Assembly (NCBI RefSeq): GCF_014641595.1
Contig: NZ_BMIA01000003.1
Span: 620,001-684,000, forward strand
Source: Dyadobacter endophyticus
GTDB taxonomy: Bacteria; Bacteroidota; Bacteroidia; Cytophagales; Spirosomataceae
Direction of reading: 5' to 3'
DNA length: 64,000 nt
The position numbers and the translations under genes were made by a program. The notes under the pieces were generated by a model. The model made no database searches and was not told where the DNA came from. It worked only from the letters and a program-made list of their open reading frames with translations. Below, in pieces: positions 52,040 through 61,273 of this stretch; position 1 is the first letter of the stretch, and each line of letters starts with the position of its first letter.

Positions 52040-53275
52040 TTGCAGTTCCCCTCATTCATCGCCAAACGGATACGCCATAACGAAGCAGGATCATTTTCTG
52101 CCACGGTTTCGCGGATCGGCGTGGCCAGTATCGCCATTGGTGTTTCGGTGGGAATCATCGCTTTTGCAGTTCTGCTGGGTTTCAAGCAAAACATCCAGCA
52201 AAAAATATTCCTATTCAGCGCACACATCAATGTAAATGCGTTTTCACAAGGCAATACTTACGAAGAGGCCCCGCTACCGGTCAAAAATGCAGTGTCGGAA
52301 ATATTGCCGATGATCCCGGAAGTCAGGCGCTGGCAGGCGGTGGCGCATAAATCGGGCATTCTGAAAACGCCTGACGAAATTAAAGGGGTAATCCTGAAAG
52401 GCGTAGGCAAGGATTATGATTGGAATACTTTCAAACAACACCTCGTGGAAGGCAAGCTGATCGGGCGCACCGACTCATCTTCCATTAAATACGGCTATTC
52501 GTCCCAAATTCTCATCAGTCGGAAAATTGCAACCCAAATGCGCTTGAAAACCGGCGACGATGTGATCATGTATTCACTCCAAAACCCGCCGCGGCCGCGC
52601 AAGCTGAACATTGCCGGTATCTACGAAACCGAAATGGAGGAGTTTGACAATAACCTGATCATCGGAGATATTGGCCTCGTACAGCGGCTCAATGGCTGGG
52701 GGGCAGATTCCGTCGGCACTTATGAAATCTATCTCAAAGATTTCTACGACCTCGACCTGGTCACCCACAAGCTCCGCCGCGAACTTCCACCGGGGTTGTT
52801 CCTTCAAAAAGTCACGAGCCTTTTTCCGCAAATCTTCGACTGGCTCATCCTCCTCGACCGTAATACTGCCGTTTTTCTCGTGCTCATACTTTTCGTAGCC
52901 TGCTTCAATATGATCTCGATCCTGCTGGTGATGATCATGGAGCGGACGCCGCTGATCGGCTTGCTCAAAACGCTTGGGAGCCCCAACCGGCAAATCAGGA
53001 TGATCTTTTTCCAGGTCGGCCTCGATATGGTCCGTAAAGGGATCATCATCGGCAATGTAGCCGGATTGCTGCTATGCTGGTTGCAATATCAGTTCAAACT
53101 CATCCCGCTCGATCCCGTCAATTACTACATGGATACCGTCCCCATCGTGTTCGACTGGGGAATTTTTGCGATGATCAACATCGCTACGGTTATAATCACA
53201 GCCGCTATCCTGCTCATCCCGACACTCATCATCACGCGTATCCAGCCTATTAAGGCATTGTTGTTTAAGAAGTAG
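52040..53275 (+). CDS. ABC transporter permease, FtsX/LolE-like
   Basis: A 411-residue membrane protein: N-terminal PSFIAKRIRHNEAGSFSATVSRIGV, one helix (ASIAIGVSVGIIAFAVLLG), a large periplasmic MacB_PCD-like domain, then three helices within about 280-410 (NTAVFLVLILFVACFNMISILLVMI is the family core, plus two more). LolE-type permeases release lipoproteins or move lipids together with an ATPase, which is not in the window. The start is TTG at 52040 (MQFPSFIAKRI); the promoter excludes the TTG at 52007. Confidence 0.88.
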   Translation: MQFPSFIAKRIRHNEAGSFSATVSRIGVASIAIGVSVGIIAFAVLLGFKQNIQQKIFLFSAHINVNAFSQGNTYEEAPLPVKNAVSEILPMIPEVRRWQAVAHKSGILKTPDEIKGVILKGVGKDYDWNTFKQHLVEGKLIGRTDSSSIKYGYSSQILISRKIATQMRLKTGDDVIMYSLQNPPRPRKLNIAGIYETEMEEFDNNLIIGDIGLVQRLNGWGADSVGTYEIYLKDFYDLDLVTHKLRRELPPGLFLQKVTSLFPQIFDWLILLDRNTAVFLVLILFVACFNMISILLVMIMERTPLIGLLKTLGSPNRQIRMIFFQVGLDMVRKGIIIGNVAGLLLCWLQYQFKLIPLDPVNYYMDTVPIVFDWGIFAMINIATVIITAAILLIPTLIITRIQPIKALLFKK

Positions 53276-53305
53276 TTTTTGCTTTAAAAATTGGGTAAGC
53301 AGGCG

Positions 53306-54466
53306 CTACCAACGTGCTGTGTTCAACAAGCCTGCGGCTTTCAACAATGTCTCATCATGCTTGGCAAAGCAAAATCTGAGTGTTTTGAAATCAGTTTCTC
53401 TTCCGTAGAATGCCGAAACAGGTATTGAAGCAACACCGATTTCCCTGGTCAAACGCTCAGCCAATGCAAGGTCGTTCTCATCGGAAAGATTGGCATAAGA
53501 AACATTCTGGAAAAAGCTACCTTCGGATGGTTTCTGTATAAAACCAATGTCCTTAATCGCATCATTGAACAAATCCCTCTTGCGCTCATAGAATGCAGAT
53601 AGCGATAAATAATGCTCGGGCTCGCTGAGGTATTCCGCTACCGCAAATTGAAATGGCGTTACCACGCTGAATACGAGGAACTGATGGATTTTCCGAAACT
53701 CGGCGGTAAAATGCGCAGGCGCCAGGCAATAGCCCAGTTTCCAGCCTGTGGTATGAAATGTCTTCCCGAACGAACCACACACAAAGCTACGCTCAGCCAG
53801 CGAGGGAATAGAAGCTACCGAAATATGGGCCCGCCCGTCAAAAACAATGTACTCGTAAACCTCATCGCTGATCACAATCAGATCGTGCGCTTCCGCGAGC
53901 GCAGCGAGTGTCTGCAAATCGGAAGCCGTCCAGACTTTACCCGTCGGATTGTGCGGTGTATTGATGATGATCGCACGCGTTTTTTTGGTAATACATGCTT
54001 TTACAGCTCCCCAGTCGATGGAATCGTATTGAGGGTCGAGTGTTACAAAAACCGGTATGCCGCCGCTGAGCTCGATAGCCGGCACGTAGCTGTCATAGGC
54101 CGGCTCGAAGACGATCACTTCGTCGCCCGGATGCACCGCGGTGCTGATCGCCACGAACAATGCTTCGGTGGCGCCGCTCGTGACGGTAATGTCGGTTACA
54201 GGATGGTACTCGCTGCCGGAGGCTTCGAAAGTCTGCTTAGAGATCGCTTCCCGCAATGGTAATGCGCCCGGCATGGGAGCGTACTGGTTTTTACCCGACC
54301 GTACATGCTTGTCCACCAGCCGCTGCAATTCAGGCGAACAATCGAATTCGGGAAAGCCCTGCGCCAGGTTCAGCGCCTTGTGTTCTTCGGCCAGGGCCGA
54401 CATTTTTGTAAAAATGGTGGTCCCCACATTGGGAAGCTTCGATTGCAACCTGTTTTTCAATAACAT
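53306..54466 (-). CDS. Methionine aminotransferase-like PLP enzyme
   Basis: A 386-residue fold-type I aminotransferase. The PLP Lys is in SFGKTFHTTGWKLGY; NTPHNPTGKVW and SDEVYEYIVFDG bind the cofactor; LNLAQGFPEFDC is at the N terminus. Close resemblance to YbdL/kynurenine-aminotransferase-like enzymes suggests methionine or aromatic amino acids as donors. Together with metE/metH this hints at a methionine role, but it is far from them. A long hairpin lies in its upstream region. Confidence 0.88.
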   Translation of the reverse strand: MLLKNRLQSKLPNVGTTIFTKMSALAEEHKALNLAQGFPEFDCSPELQRLVDKHVRSGKNQYAPMPGALPLREAISKQTFEASGSEYHPVTDITVTSGATEALFVAISTAVHPGDEVIVFEPAYDSYVPAIELSGGIPVFVTLDPQYDSIDWGAVKACITKKTRAIIINTPHNPTGKVWTASDLQTLAALAEAHDLIVISDEVYEYIVFDGRAHISVASIPSLAERSFVCGSFGKTFHTTGWKLGYCLAPAHFTAEFRKIHQFLVFSVVTPFQFAVAEYLSEPEHYLSLSAFYERKRDLFNDAIKDIGFIQKPSEGSFFQNVSYANLSDENDLALAERLTREIGVASIPVSAFYGRETDFKTLRFCFAKHDETLLKAAGLLNTARW

Positions 54467-54490
54467 ATCCAGAAATCGTATTAAACAAAT

Positions 54491-54543
54491 ACCGTGTCAG
54501 CGGCAAAACCAAAGATAATGCATGGTTGCCAGGCTGACACGGT
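54491..54543 (-). terminator. Long stem-loop between the peroxiredoxin-like and aminotransferase genes
   Basis: ACCGTGTCAGC (54491-54501) pairs perfectly with 54533-54543; inside it GGCAA-CC pairs with GG-TTGCC around a 13-base loop. On the minus strand the stem is followed by ATTTGTTT, so it can terminate the upstream gene, although it also sits in the aminotransferase leader. Confidence 0.5.
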
Positions 54544-54568
54544 ATGAATGCCAAAGTATGTAAATCTC

Positions 54569-55177
54569 TTACCGGCCGTCGTAAACAGCCTTCAGAATAG
54601 CTTTAAAGTCGGGAGCATTGTCAAAATTTTCGTCGACAAAAGTGTACCCCACCCGGCGGTCACGGCCGAGGACAAAGAGCGAAGGCGTGAAAACTTCCTC
54701 CGAAATGCCCGCAATGCGGTCCCAGATCGGTGAGGTTTCCGAAAACACGCCATAGGAGCGAGCGACATTGTAATTTTTATCGTGGTAAATCAGCGCCCCG
54801 GCATCGAGTTTCCTGCCGATGCGCCCGATTTCCTTTTGAGATTCATTGGTCAATATCAGCAGCTGCCCACCCAAAGCCTCCACCTGCGGTGCAAGCGCCT
54901 TCAGGGCTTCGAGGTGCTTTGGCGCATAACTCCCCCAGCAATTGCAATAAAAACTCAGAACAAGCGGCTTAAAACGGACCAGGTCGAGAATCGACCGCGA
55001 TTCACTATCCGATGAAGCGCTCGTGAGCGACGTCACCGGGAAACCTTCCTCATTCCGGAGGTAAAACAACGGAGCAAGCTCACCTTCCTTCGGCGGCTCG
55101 ATCTGCTCTTCCGCTATTCTTTGTTTGAGCTGTAAGGTGGACACGTTGCCCAGTTCGTCTTCAATTTCGTAGTACAT
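54569..55177 (-). CDS. Peroxiredoxin-like (AhpC/TSA, thioredoxin-fold) protein
   Basis: A 202-residue cytoplasmic protein with a thioredoxin-fold: helical start, then VRFKPLVLSFYCNCWGSYAPKHLEALKAL around the presumed active site (Cys78 and Cys80), GGQLLILTNES and the late FTPSLFVLGRDRRVGYTF strand pair. Usual relatives have one peroxidatic Cys in RGxWCP-like contexts or a CxxC; here the Cys-x-Cys motif is unusual. It could reduce peroxides or act as a disulfide enzyme. It has one of the best promoters in the window. Confidence 0.82.
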   Translation of the reverse strand: MYYEIEDELGNVSTLQLKQRIAEEQIEPPKEGELAPLFYLRNEEGFPVTSLTSASSDSESRSILDLVRFKPLVLSFYCNCWGSYAPKHLEALKALAPQVEALGGQLLILTNESQKEIGRIGRKLDAGALIYHDKNYNVARSYGVFSETSPIWDRIAGISEEVFTPSLFVLGRDRRVGYTFVDENFDNAPDFKAILKAVYDGR

Positions 55178-55206
55178 AATGCCAGGGGTCTTCTGATTTC
55201 GAAGCT

Positions 55207-55238
55207 CAAAATTATCAATAATCTATATATCCTACAAA
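55207..55238 (-). promoter_or_regulatory. Consensus promoter of the peroxiredoxin-like gene
   Basis: On the minus strand: TTTG (55238-55235), 20 bases, TAATTTTG (55214-55207), both exact Bacteroidota consensus boxes. Start of transcription near 55200, 23 bases before the ATG. Confidence 0.7.
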
Positions 55239-55325
55239 TTTAATAGACTTATTTTACCACCATATTTTTTTAGTATAAAAATTGAATACCCACTTATAAT
55301 ATCGACCCAAGAGCCACTGAACCCC

Positions 55326-57467
55326 ATGCGCCATCTAAAACCAGCCCTTTCGACCCTGTTTTTAATACTCGTTCCTGCCCTGCTTTTCGGGCAAGTTATC
55401 ACCTGGAAAGAAATCCATCCCGGCGTCTGGAAGGGCATCGCGGGCAAACCCGACAGTTACAACCTGCTCAAAGCCGCGGAATCGACCGCGTCGCCCGCGC
55501 TCGCGAAACTATCCAAACAGGACTTTCCACTCGATAAATCGGCTATTTCGTTTCAGCTGAACAATGGAAAATCCTACCTGCGTCTGCCGTTGCAAAGGAA
55601 TGAGCAGCTCTACGGCTTCGGGCTTAACTTCCAGAGCATCCATCAGCGCGGCCGCATTATGCAGCTCCATACCGACCATTATGGCAAGTCCGATAATGGT
55701 CGCACCCACGCGCCGGTGCCGTTTTATGTATCATCGCTGGGTTATGGTGTTTTTGTAAATTCTGCCAAATACATCGATGTATACGCGGGCTCGGGTGTGC
55801 GCAAAGACAGTAAAAACCCGCCGAAGGTCATGGACCGCAACACCGACAAAAACTGGGAAGCGCACCCTTATTCCGATGCGGTTGAAATGCTGATACCGGC
55901 CGAGGGACTTGAAATTTACGTGTTCGCCGGCCCCAAGCCGGTCAATGCGATCGAGCGTTTCAATCTGTTGAGTGGCGGGGGCTGTCTGCCACCGCGTTGG
56001 GGCCTGGGCTTTACGCAGCGTGTCCACCGGCTCTACGACGCCGATCAGGTGAAACAAGAGGCAAAAGCATTTGAAGAAAAAGGCTATCCACTCGATTTCA
56101 TTGGCCTCGAACCCGGCTGGCAAACCAAATCCTACCCCTGCACATTCGAATGGGACCGCTCCCGCTTCCCCGATCCGGCAGGTTTTGTAAAGGATATGGA
56201 CAAAATGGGCGTTAAAATTAATCTTTGGACAAATCCCTATGTCTCACCCGACGCCTCCATTTATAAAACGATAGCGCCCTACACAGGCTCTCATACGGTT
56301 TGGAATGGCCTTGTTCCAGACCTTTCAATGCCGCAGGCCCGTAAGATCCTGTTCGATCAGTTTGAAAAAGAACATGTAAAGATCGGCGTCAGCGGCTACA
56401 AGATCGATGAAGTGGATGGATTCGACTCCTACCTCTGGCCCGACGTGGCGATATTTCCCTCCGGTCGCTCCTCGGAACAAATTCGTCAGACATACGGGCT
56501 GCTCGTACAGAAACATAGTTTTGAAATGTTCCGCCGAAACAACACACGTACATACGGGCTCGTACGCGCATCCAACGCAGGCGGTGCGTCGTTTCCCTAT
56601 GTGATTTATAATGACAATTACAGTCACGAAGACTTCATTACCGCGCTTATCAACAGCGGATATGCAGGCGTGCTCTGGACACCCGAAGTACGGGCTTCCA
56701 AAACCGCCGAAGAATGGCTCCGGCGTTTCCAGACGGTCTGCTTCTCGCCGATGGCCATGATCAATGCATGGTCGAGCAGCACGCAGCCATGGACTTTTCC
56801 CGAAGTTGCGCCGCAAATCAAGGCATTGGCAGAGCTGAGAATGCGAATGATGCCCTATTGGTATTCAGAATTCGCCAAATATCATTACAACGGCACGCCG
56901 CCCTTTCGCGGAATGAATCTGGAAGAAGGTTTTGGCATAAATATGAAAAAGGAAAAAACGGCCACCAACCTCGAAGAAAACCCTTATGAGGAGGCTGTTA
57001 CCCGTGAAGTGAAAGACCAATATATGGCGGGTGAATACCTGCTGGTAGCGCCGCTTTTCACGGGACAGACTTCACGTAAGGTGATCTTGCCAAAAGGCAA
57101 ATGGTACGATTTCTATACCGGCAAACTCGCGGGCGACGGAGAAGTGATAACCATTAGCCCCGGAATGGACCAGATACCGGTCTTCGTCAAAGACGGAGGA
57201 ATTATTCCCATGATGCCAGCCCTGCTCCACGCGCCGCGTTCGGGTGCAAAAACGGATATTGAAATCCGGCATTATGGTGAAAAGAATGCAAGTTACAATC
57301 TGTATGACGATGACGGCGAGACATTCGACTACGAAAAAGGGGCATTCTGCTGGCGGACAGTCAAAGTTGAACGACAGGGTGGGCAGCTAAAAGGCAGCAT
57401 TTCGGGGCCCGAAAATGGCAAGCCGAACACAATAGGCAATGTTACCTGGCAGTTTATGACGAAATAG
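55326..57467 (+). CDS. GH31 family glycoside hydrolase, secreted
   Basis: A 713-residue enzyme with a signal peptide (LSTLFLILVPALLFG). The N-terminal beta domain is followed by the GH31 barrel: GLEPGWQTKSYPCTFEWD, then YKIDEVDGFDSY with the nucleophile Asp near 361, and PYVIYNDNYSHED with the presumed acid/base Asp near 431. Beta domains and KWYDFYTGKLAGDGEV close it. GH31 includes alpha-glucosidases and alpha-xylosidases; specificity is not given by the visible residues. It is convergent with the Nudix gene, overlapping by 14 bases. Confidence 0.9.
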   Translation: MRHLKPALSTLFLILVPALLFGQVITWKEIHPGVWKGIAGKPDSYNLLKAAESTASPALAKLSKQDFPLDKSAISFQLNNGKSYLRLPLQRNEQLYGFGLNFQSIHQRGRIMQLHTDHYGKSDNGRTHAPVPFYVSSLGYGVFVNSAKYIDVYAGSGVRKDSKNPPKVMDRNTDKNWEAHPYSDAVEMLIPAEGLEIYVFAGPKPVNAIERFNLLSGGGCLPPRWGLGFTQRVHRLYDADQVKQEAKAFEEKGYPLDFIGLEPGWQTKSYPCTFEWDRSRFPDPAGFVKDMDKMGVKINLWTNPYVSPDASIYKTIAPYTGSHTVWNGLVPDLSMPQARKILFDQFEKEHVKIGVSGYKIDEVDGFDSYLWPDVAIFPSGRSSEQIRQTYGLLVQKHSFEMFRRNNTRTYGLVRASNAGGASFPYVIYNDNYSHEDFITALINSGYAGVLWTPEVRASKTAEEWLRRFQTVCFSPMAMINAWSSSTQPWTFPEVAPQIKALAELRMRMMPYWYSEFAKYHYNGTPPFRGMNLEEGFGINMKKEKTATNLEENPYEEAVTREVKDQYMAGEYLLVAPLFTGQTSRKVILPKGKWYDFYTGKLAGDGEVITISPGMDQIPVFVKDGGIIPMMPALLHAPRSGAKTDIEIRHYGEKNASYNLYDDDGETFDYEKGAFCWRTVKVERQGGQLKGSISGPENGKPNTIGNVTWQFMTK

Positions 57468-57945
57468 GATCTGCGGCGTCGAGGTTGCGGAAAGGTGAAC
57501 TGAAATGTCCTTTTTCGAGCGGGTTTTTAGCCAATGCATCTGCCAGAAATTCGGGATAGATACGGATTGAATGCAAATCGGTCACATCATGCCAGTGAAA
57601 CAATAGCTCATCCTGTCCCTCCGAACCAAGAAAATCCGCCTGCCCGGGAAGGTCGCTGATTTGCATGTCAAAATAGAAACCGATCTCGTGGTACTTGTCG
57701 CCGTTGTACAGGAAGAAATTCTCGGACACCCAAAGCATTTCGCCAGCTTTGGCATCCATACCGGTTTCCTCCTGCATTTCACGCTGCAAAGTGTCCTTTG
57801 AGAATTCAAACAGCTCGCAACGCCCGCCGGGGAGCGTCCAGAAATTATCGGAAGGGGTTTTATGCAGAAGCACCTTGCCATTCAGTACCGCCACGCCGGC
57901 GACCCTGTAATTGAACAATGCTCCATCGATGCGCAGGCTGATCAT
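57454..57945 (-). CDS. Nudix hydrolase
   Basis: A 163-residue protein with a complete Nudix box (GGRCELFEFSKDTLQREMQ followed by EETGM: G-x5-E-x7-RE-x2-EE-x-G). It hydrolyses a nucleoside diphosphate linked to another group; the substrate is unknown. The end overlaps the convergent GH31 stop by 14 bases. It lies 19 bases after the LacI regulator's stop on the other side, on the same strand. Confidence 0.92.
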   Translation of the reverse strand: MISLRIDGALFNYRVAGVAVLNGKVLLHKTPSDNFWTLPGGRCELFEFSKDTLQREMQEETGMDAKAGEMLWVSENFFLYNGDKYHEIGFYFDMQISDLPGQADFLGSEGQDELLFHWHDVTDLHSIRIYPEFLADALAKNPLEKGHFSSPFRNLDAADPISS

Positions 57946-57964
57946 CCGTAATGTGGTTTTTCCG

Positions 57965-58999
57965 CTAAACTACGGTTTTTCCAACAGACGACGCCCGGAT
58001 CGTCAATGCTGTTTTCAGTGAGCGTGTTTCGAATTTCTCGTCTTTCTGTGGATGTTCGATCAACCGGATCAGCAGTTCGACGGCCTGCTGGCCCATTTCC
58101 ATTGCCGGCTGCATGACAGTCGTCAGCGGCGGGTTCAGCAAATCGGCTACACTGATGTTGGTAAAGCCCACAATGGCGATTTCGTCCGGCACGCGGATGC
58201 CTTTTCGTTGAAATACCGCCATACAGCCCGTGGTAAGCCGATCACTGGCTGTAAATATGGCGTCGGGCGGCTCCGGCAGGTTGAGCATTTCTTCAATAGC
58301 TGCTTCGTTTTCAGCCTTAATCTTGCCCCCGTAAAGGCAATACTTCACATACGACTCATCAAAAGGAATCCCGTAATCTTCCAGCGCCTTTTTGTAACCA
58401 GCCAGTCGTTCGGTGGTGATCGACAGGTAAATAGGGCTGGTAAGGTGCGCAATCCGCTTTCGGCCCGAAAGAATCAAATGCTCTGTTGCTTCATAGCTTC
58501 CTCTAAAATTGTCGGCTACAACCTTGTGCGTTTCAATATCATTGGGCACGCGGTCGAGGAACACAATGGGAAGCCCTTTTTCCATCAGTTCCTGAAAATG
58601 GATGAGGTTTGTGGTAAGGCTTGCCAGCGAAACCAGAAGTCCGTCCACTCTCCTGGAAACCAGATAATTCGTATTCGCCACCTCTCTTTCGTAGGAATCG
58701 TGGCTTTGAAAAATTACCACATGATAACCCAGGTTGTAAGCAATGGATTCGATGCCGTTGATGAGCTGCGAGAAAAAATGGTTCGCGATTTCGGGAATAA
58801 TGACGCCAATCGACTTGCTTTTGCTGTCCTTCAAGCTTAATGCAATGGGATTGGGGCGATAGTTCATCCGCTCCGCATATTCCATCACCAGCTTTTTGGT
58901 TTCAGGGTTGATTTCGTAGCTATTTCTCAATGCACGTGACACCGTCGAAGTCGACAGATTCAGCGCCTTTGCAATATCCTTTATGGTGATGGTTTCCAA
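57965..58999 (-). CDS. LacI-family transcriptional regulator of the uronate operon
   Basis: A 344-residue regulator. Residues 4-50 form the LacI helix-turn-helix (TIKDIAKALNLSTSTVSRALRNSYEI), 60-330 the sugar-binding periplasmic-binding-protein-like domain (SIGVIIPEIANHFFSQLINGIE). The start is TTG at 58999 (METITIKDIA); an upstream frame adds only unstructured residues. It is divergent from kduD across about 265 bases, which contains an imperfect inverted pair CAACGTT (59116-59122) / AACGATTG (59129-59136) that could be an operator. Its inducer is probably a uronate intermediate. Confidence 0.9.
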   Translation of the reverse strand: METITIKDIAKALNLSTSTVSRALRNSYEINPETKKLVMEYAERMNYRPNPIALSLKDSKSKSIGVIIPEIANHFFSQLINGIESIAYNLGYHVVIFQSHDSYEREVANTNYLVSRRVDGLLVSLASLTTNLIHFQELMEKGLPIVFLDRVPNDIETHKVVADNFRGSYEATEHLILSGRKRIAHLTSPIYLSITTERLAGYKKALEDYGIPFDESYVKYCLYGGKIKAENEAAIEEMLNLPEPPDAIFTASDRLTTGCMAVFQRKGIRVPDEIAIVGFTNISVADLLNPPLTTVMQPAMEMGQQAVELLIRLIEHPQKDEKFETRSLKTALTIRASSVGKTVV

Positions 59000-59264
59000 T
59001 GGAAAAATTGGTTTATTCCAACTTATTATTCGTTTCAAAATATCCTCAACTCCTCTCCCCCGCACTGCTCCGCTGCCAAATTATCTCAAAATTTACATCT
59101 ATCCCGGCCAACTGACAACGTTCCCGATAACGATTGCACAAAAAAAGACAATTTGTTATTTGATTTTTCTGATTATTCAATCTAACATCGTTCAGCTGGG
59201 ATCTATTTACAATCGACGCTAAATTTATCGGATACCCCGAAAAAGACAAATCATATACTCATTA

Positions 59265-60035
59265 ATGAACACCGTTAATTTATTTGATCTGACCGGAAAG
59301 ACGGCACTGGTAACCGGATGCAATCGTGGTATCGGAAAGGCCATGGCCGAGGCGCTGGCCGAAGCCGGTGCCGACATTATCGGTGTGGCATCTTCGGAGT
59401 TTAAGGAAGGTAACGAAACCGAGCGGGCTATCCTCCAAACGGGCAGGAAATTTTACGCATACCAGACAGACCTGGGCGACCGGGAAAAACTTTACGAGTT
59501 TATAGAAAAGGTCAAAAAAGAGCATCCGGTAATCGATATCCTGATTAACAATGCAGGAATTATCCTCCGGCAACCGGCTGCGGAACACCCCGACGAATAC
59601 TGGGATAAAGTACTCAATATCAATCTTGACGCACCTTACATACTCGCCCGCGAGCTAGGCAGGGAAATGATAGCACGCGGAGCGGGCAAGATCATTTTCA
59701 CCGCTTCGCTGCTCACATTCCAGGGAGGTATCAATGTGCCGGGCTATACTGCTTCAAAAAGTGCCATTGGTGGGCTTGTGAAGGCATTGGCCAACGAATG
59801 GGCCGGCAAAGGTGTGAATGTGAACGCCATCGCGCCCGGCTACATCAACACCGATAATACCGAAGCGTTACGCAACGACCCGGTACGCAGCAAGTCTATC
59901 CTCGACCGCATTCCGGCCGGACGCTGGGGATTGCCCGGGGATTTTAAAGGCCCGACGCTTTTTCTCGCCTCGGAAGCCGCCAGTTACGTGCACGGAACGA
60001 CATTGACCGTCGATGGCGGCTGGATGGGGCGCTAG
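59265..60035 (+). CDS. kduD: 2-deoxy-D-gluconate/2-keto-3-deoxy-gluconate dehydrogenase (KduD)
   Basis: A 256-residue short-chain dehydrogenase. NAD motif ALVTGCNRGIGKA, NNAG, catalytic Ser in FTASLLTF and Tyr-x3-Lys in GYTASKS. It reduces 2,5-diketo-3-deoxygluconate (DK-II) to 2-keto-3-deoxygluconate, the last step of unsaturated-uronate use. It is the first gene of the operon; kduI follows after 41 bases. Confidence 0.92.
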   Translation: MNTVNLFDLTGKTALVTGCNRGIGKAMAEALAEAGADIIGVASSEFKEGNETERAILQTGRKFYAYQTDLGDREKLYEFIEKVKKEHPVIDILINNAGIILRQPAAEHPDEYWDKVLNINLDAPYILARELGREMIARGAGKIIFTASLLTFQGGINVPGYTASKSAIGGLVKALANEWAGKGVNVNAIAPGYINTDNTEALRNDPVRSKSILDRIPAGRWGLPGDFKGPTLFLASEAASYVHGTTLTVDGGWMGR

Positions 60036-60076
60036 TCATATTTATTTAAAAGAAATTCAAAAAGTTGCCGCTTAAT

Positions 60077-60907
60077 ATGCAAATTAGATTTGAAAGCAGT
60101 CGGAAAGAAGTAGCGCAAATGGACACTGATGCCTTGCGCGACAATTTCCTTGTCAAAGATATTTTCCGGGATGGCGAAATCCATTTCGTGTACAGCCATT
60201 ACGACCGCGTCATCATCGGCGGCGCCATTCCGCTCGGAACTCCGCTTGCTATCCCGGTATTCGATGCATTGAAGGCCTCCTATTTCCTCGAAAGACGCGA
60301 AATCGGAATCATCAATATCGGCGGCGACGGCGAGGTCATCGCCGACGGCGAGCATTTCCCGATCAGTAAGCTGGGTTGCGTGTATGTAGGAAAAGGAACA
60401 AAAGAAATACTGCTCACCAGCAATAACCCCGCTGAACCAGCCGCTTACTACCTGCTTTCTTCACCTGCGCACCAAACTTACCCTACCCGGCTATTCACGA
60501 AGGAGGACGCGACGCCGGCAACCGTGGGCAGCGTGGAAACGTCGAACCATCGCACCATTTATAAATACATCCACATGGACGGTATTCAGAGCTGTCAGCT
60601 CGTAATGGGGCTTACGGTGCTGCAAACGGGCAGCGTTTGGAATACCATGCCCTCACACGTGCACGACCGCCGCATGGAGGCCTATTGCTACTTTGATGTA
60701 CCTGAAAACCAGAGAGTGCTGCATTTGATGGGCGAACCCTCGGAAACCAGGCATTTGTGGGTAGCCAACCGGCAGGCAGTAATCTCGCCCCCGTGGTCTG
60801 TCCATTCCGGTTGCGGCACGTCGAATTACGCCTTCATTTGGGGAATGGCCGGTGAAAACAAGGATTATACAGATATGGACCCCGTACAAATCGGAGATCT
60901 CAGATAA
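60077..60907 (+). CDS. kduI: 5-dehydro-4-deoxy-D-glucuronate isomerase
   Basis: A 276-residue cupin-fold isomerase that turns 5-keto-4-deoxyuronate (DK-I) into DK-II. Zinc ligands are in SHVHDRRMEAYCYF and, at the C-terminal end, WSVHSGCG; the family start is MQIRFESSRKEV. Its stop overlaps the ATG of the next gene (TAATG), showing translational coupling. Confidence 0.95.
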   Translation: MQIRFESSRKEVAQMDTDALRDNFLVKDIFRDGEIHFVYSHYDRVIIGGAIPLGTPLAIPVFDALKASYFLERREIGIINIGGDGEVIADGEHFPISKLGCVYVGKGTKEILLTSNNPAEPAAYYLLSSPAHQTYPTRLFTKEDATPATVGSVETSNHRTIYKYIHMDGIQSCQLVMGLTVLQTGSVWNTMPSHVHDRRMEAYCYFDVPENQRVLHLMGEPSETRHLWVANRQAVISPPWSVHSGCGTSNYAFIWGMAGENKDYTDMDPVQIGDLR

Positions 60908-61263
60908 TGGAAGCATTGAAAGAAAAGGAATTTATCGCCGACAGCAAACTCGCCTGGGAAGACCTCGGAGGCGGCCTGAAACGCAAGATCATGGCCTATG
61001 ACGACAATCTGATGATGGTCAAAGTTGCCTTTGAAAAAGGCGGCATAGGAACGCTGCACAGCCACTTTCACACGCAGATGAGCTATGTAGAAAGCGGGGA
61101 GTTCGAGATCACGATCGGCGAGCGGAAACAGGTGTTGCGGCAGGGGGATGTATATTACATTCCGCCGCATGTGGTTCATGGCGCATTGTGCCTTTCGGCT
61201 GGCATGCTGGTCGATATTTTCACTCCCATGCGCGAGGATTTTGTAACTATTTCAAAAGCATAA
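60907..61263 (+). CDS. kdgF: Cupin protein, KdgF-like (uronate ring-opening)
   Basis: A 118-residue single-domain cupin. The motif LHSHFHTQMSYVESGEFEI with metal ligands (His-x-His, Gln/Glu and a later His in PPHVVHGAL) matches KdgF, which speeds the conversion of unsaturated uronates to DK-I. Position between kduI and the GH105 gene supports this. It could otherwise be a sugar-binding cupin. Confidence 0.8.
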   Translation: MEALKEKEFIADSKLAWEDLGGGLKRKIMAYDDNLMMVKVAFEKGGIGTLHSHFHTQMSYVESGEFEITIGERKQVLRQGDVYYIPPHVVHGALCLSAGMLVDIFTPMREDFVTISKA

Positions 61264-61273
61264 CCTGTTCCGG

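Noticed and set aside
54491..54543. SAM-type riboswitch before the methionine aminotransferase
   Set aside because: The stem lacks the conserved core of SAM-I or SAM-II aptamers; a terminator explains it more simply.
59066..59264. Defined LacI operator before kduD
   Set aside because: Only an imperfect short inverted pair (59116-59136) was found; not strong enough to list as a feature.
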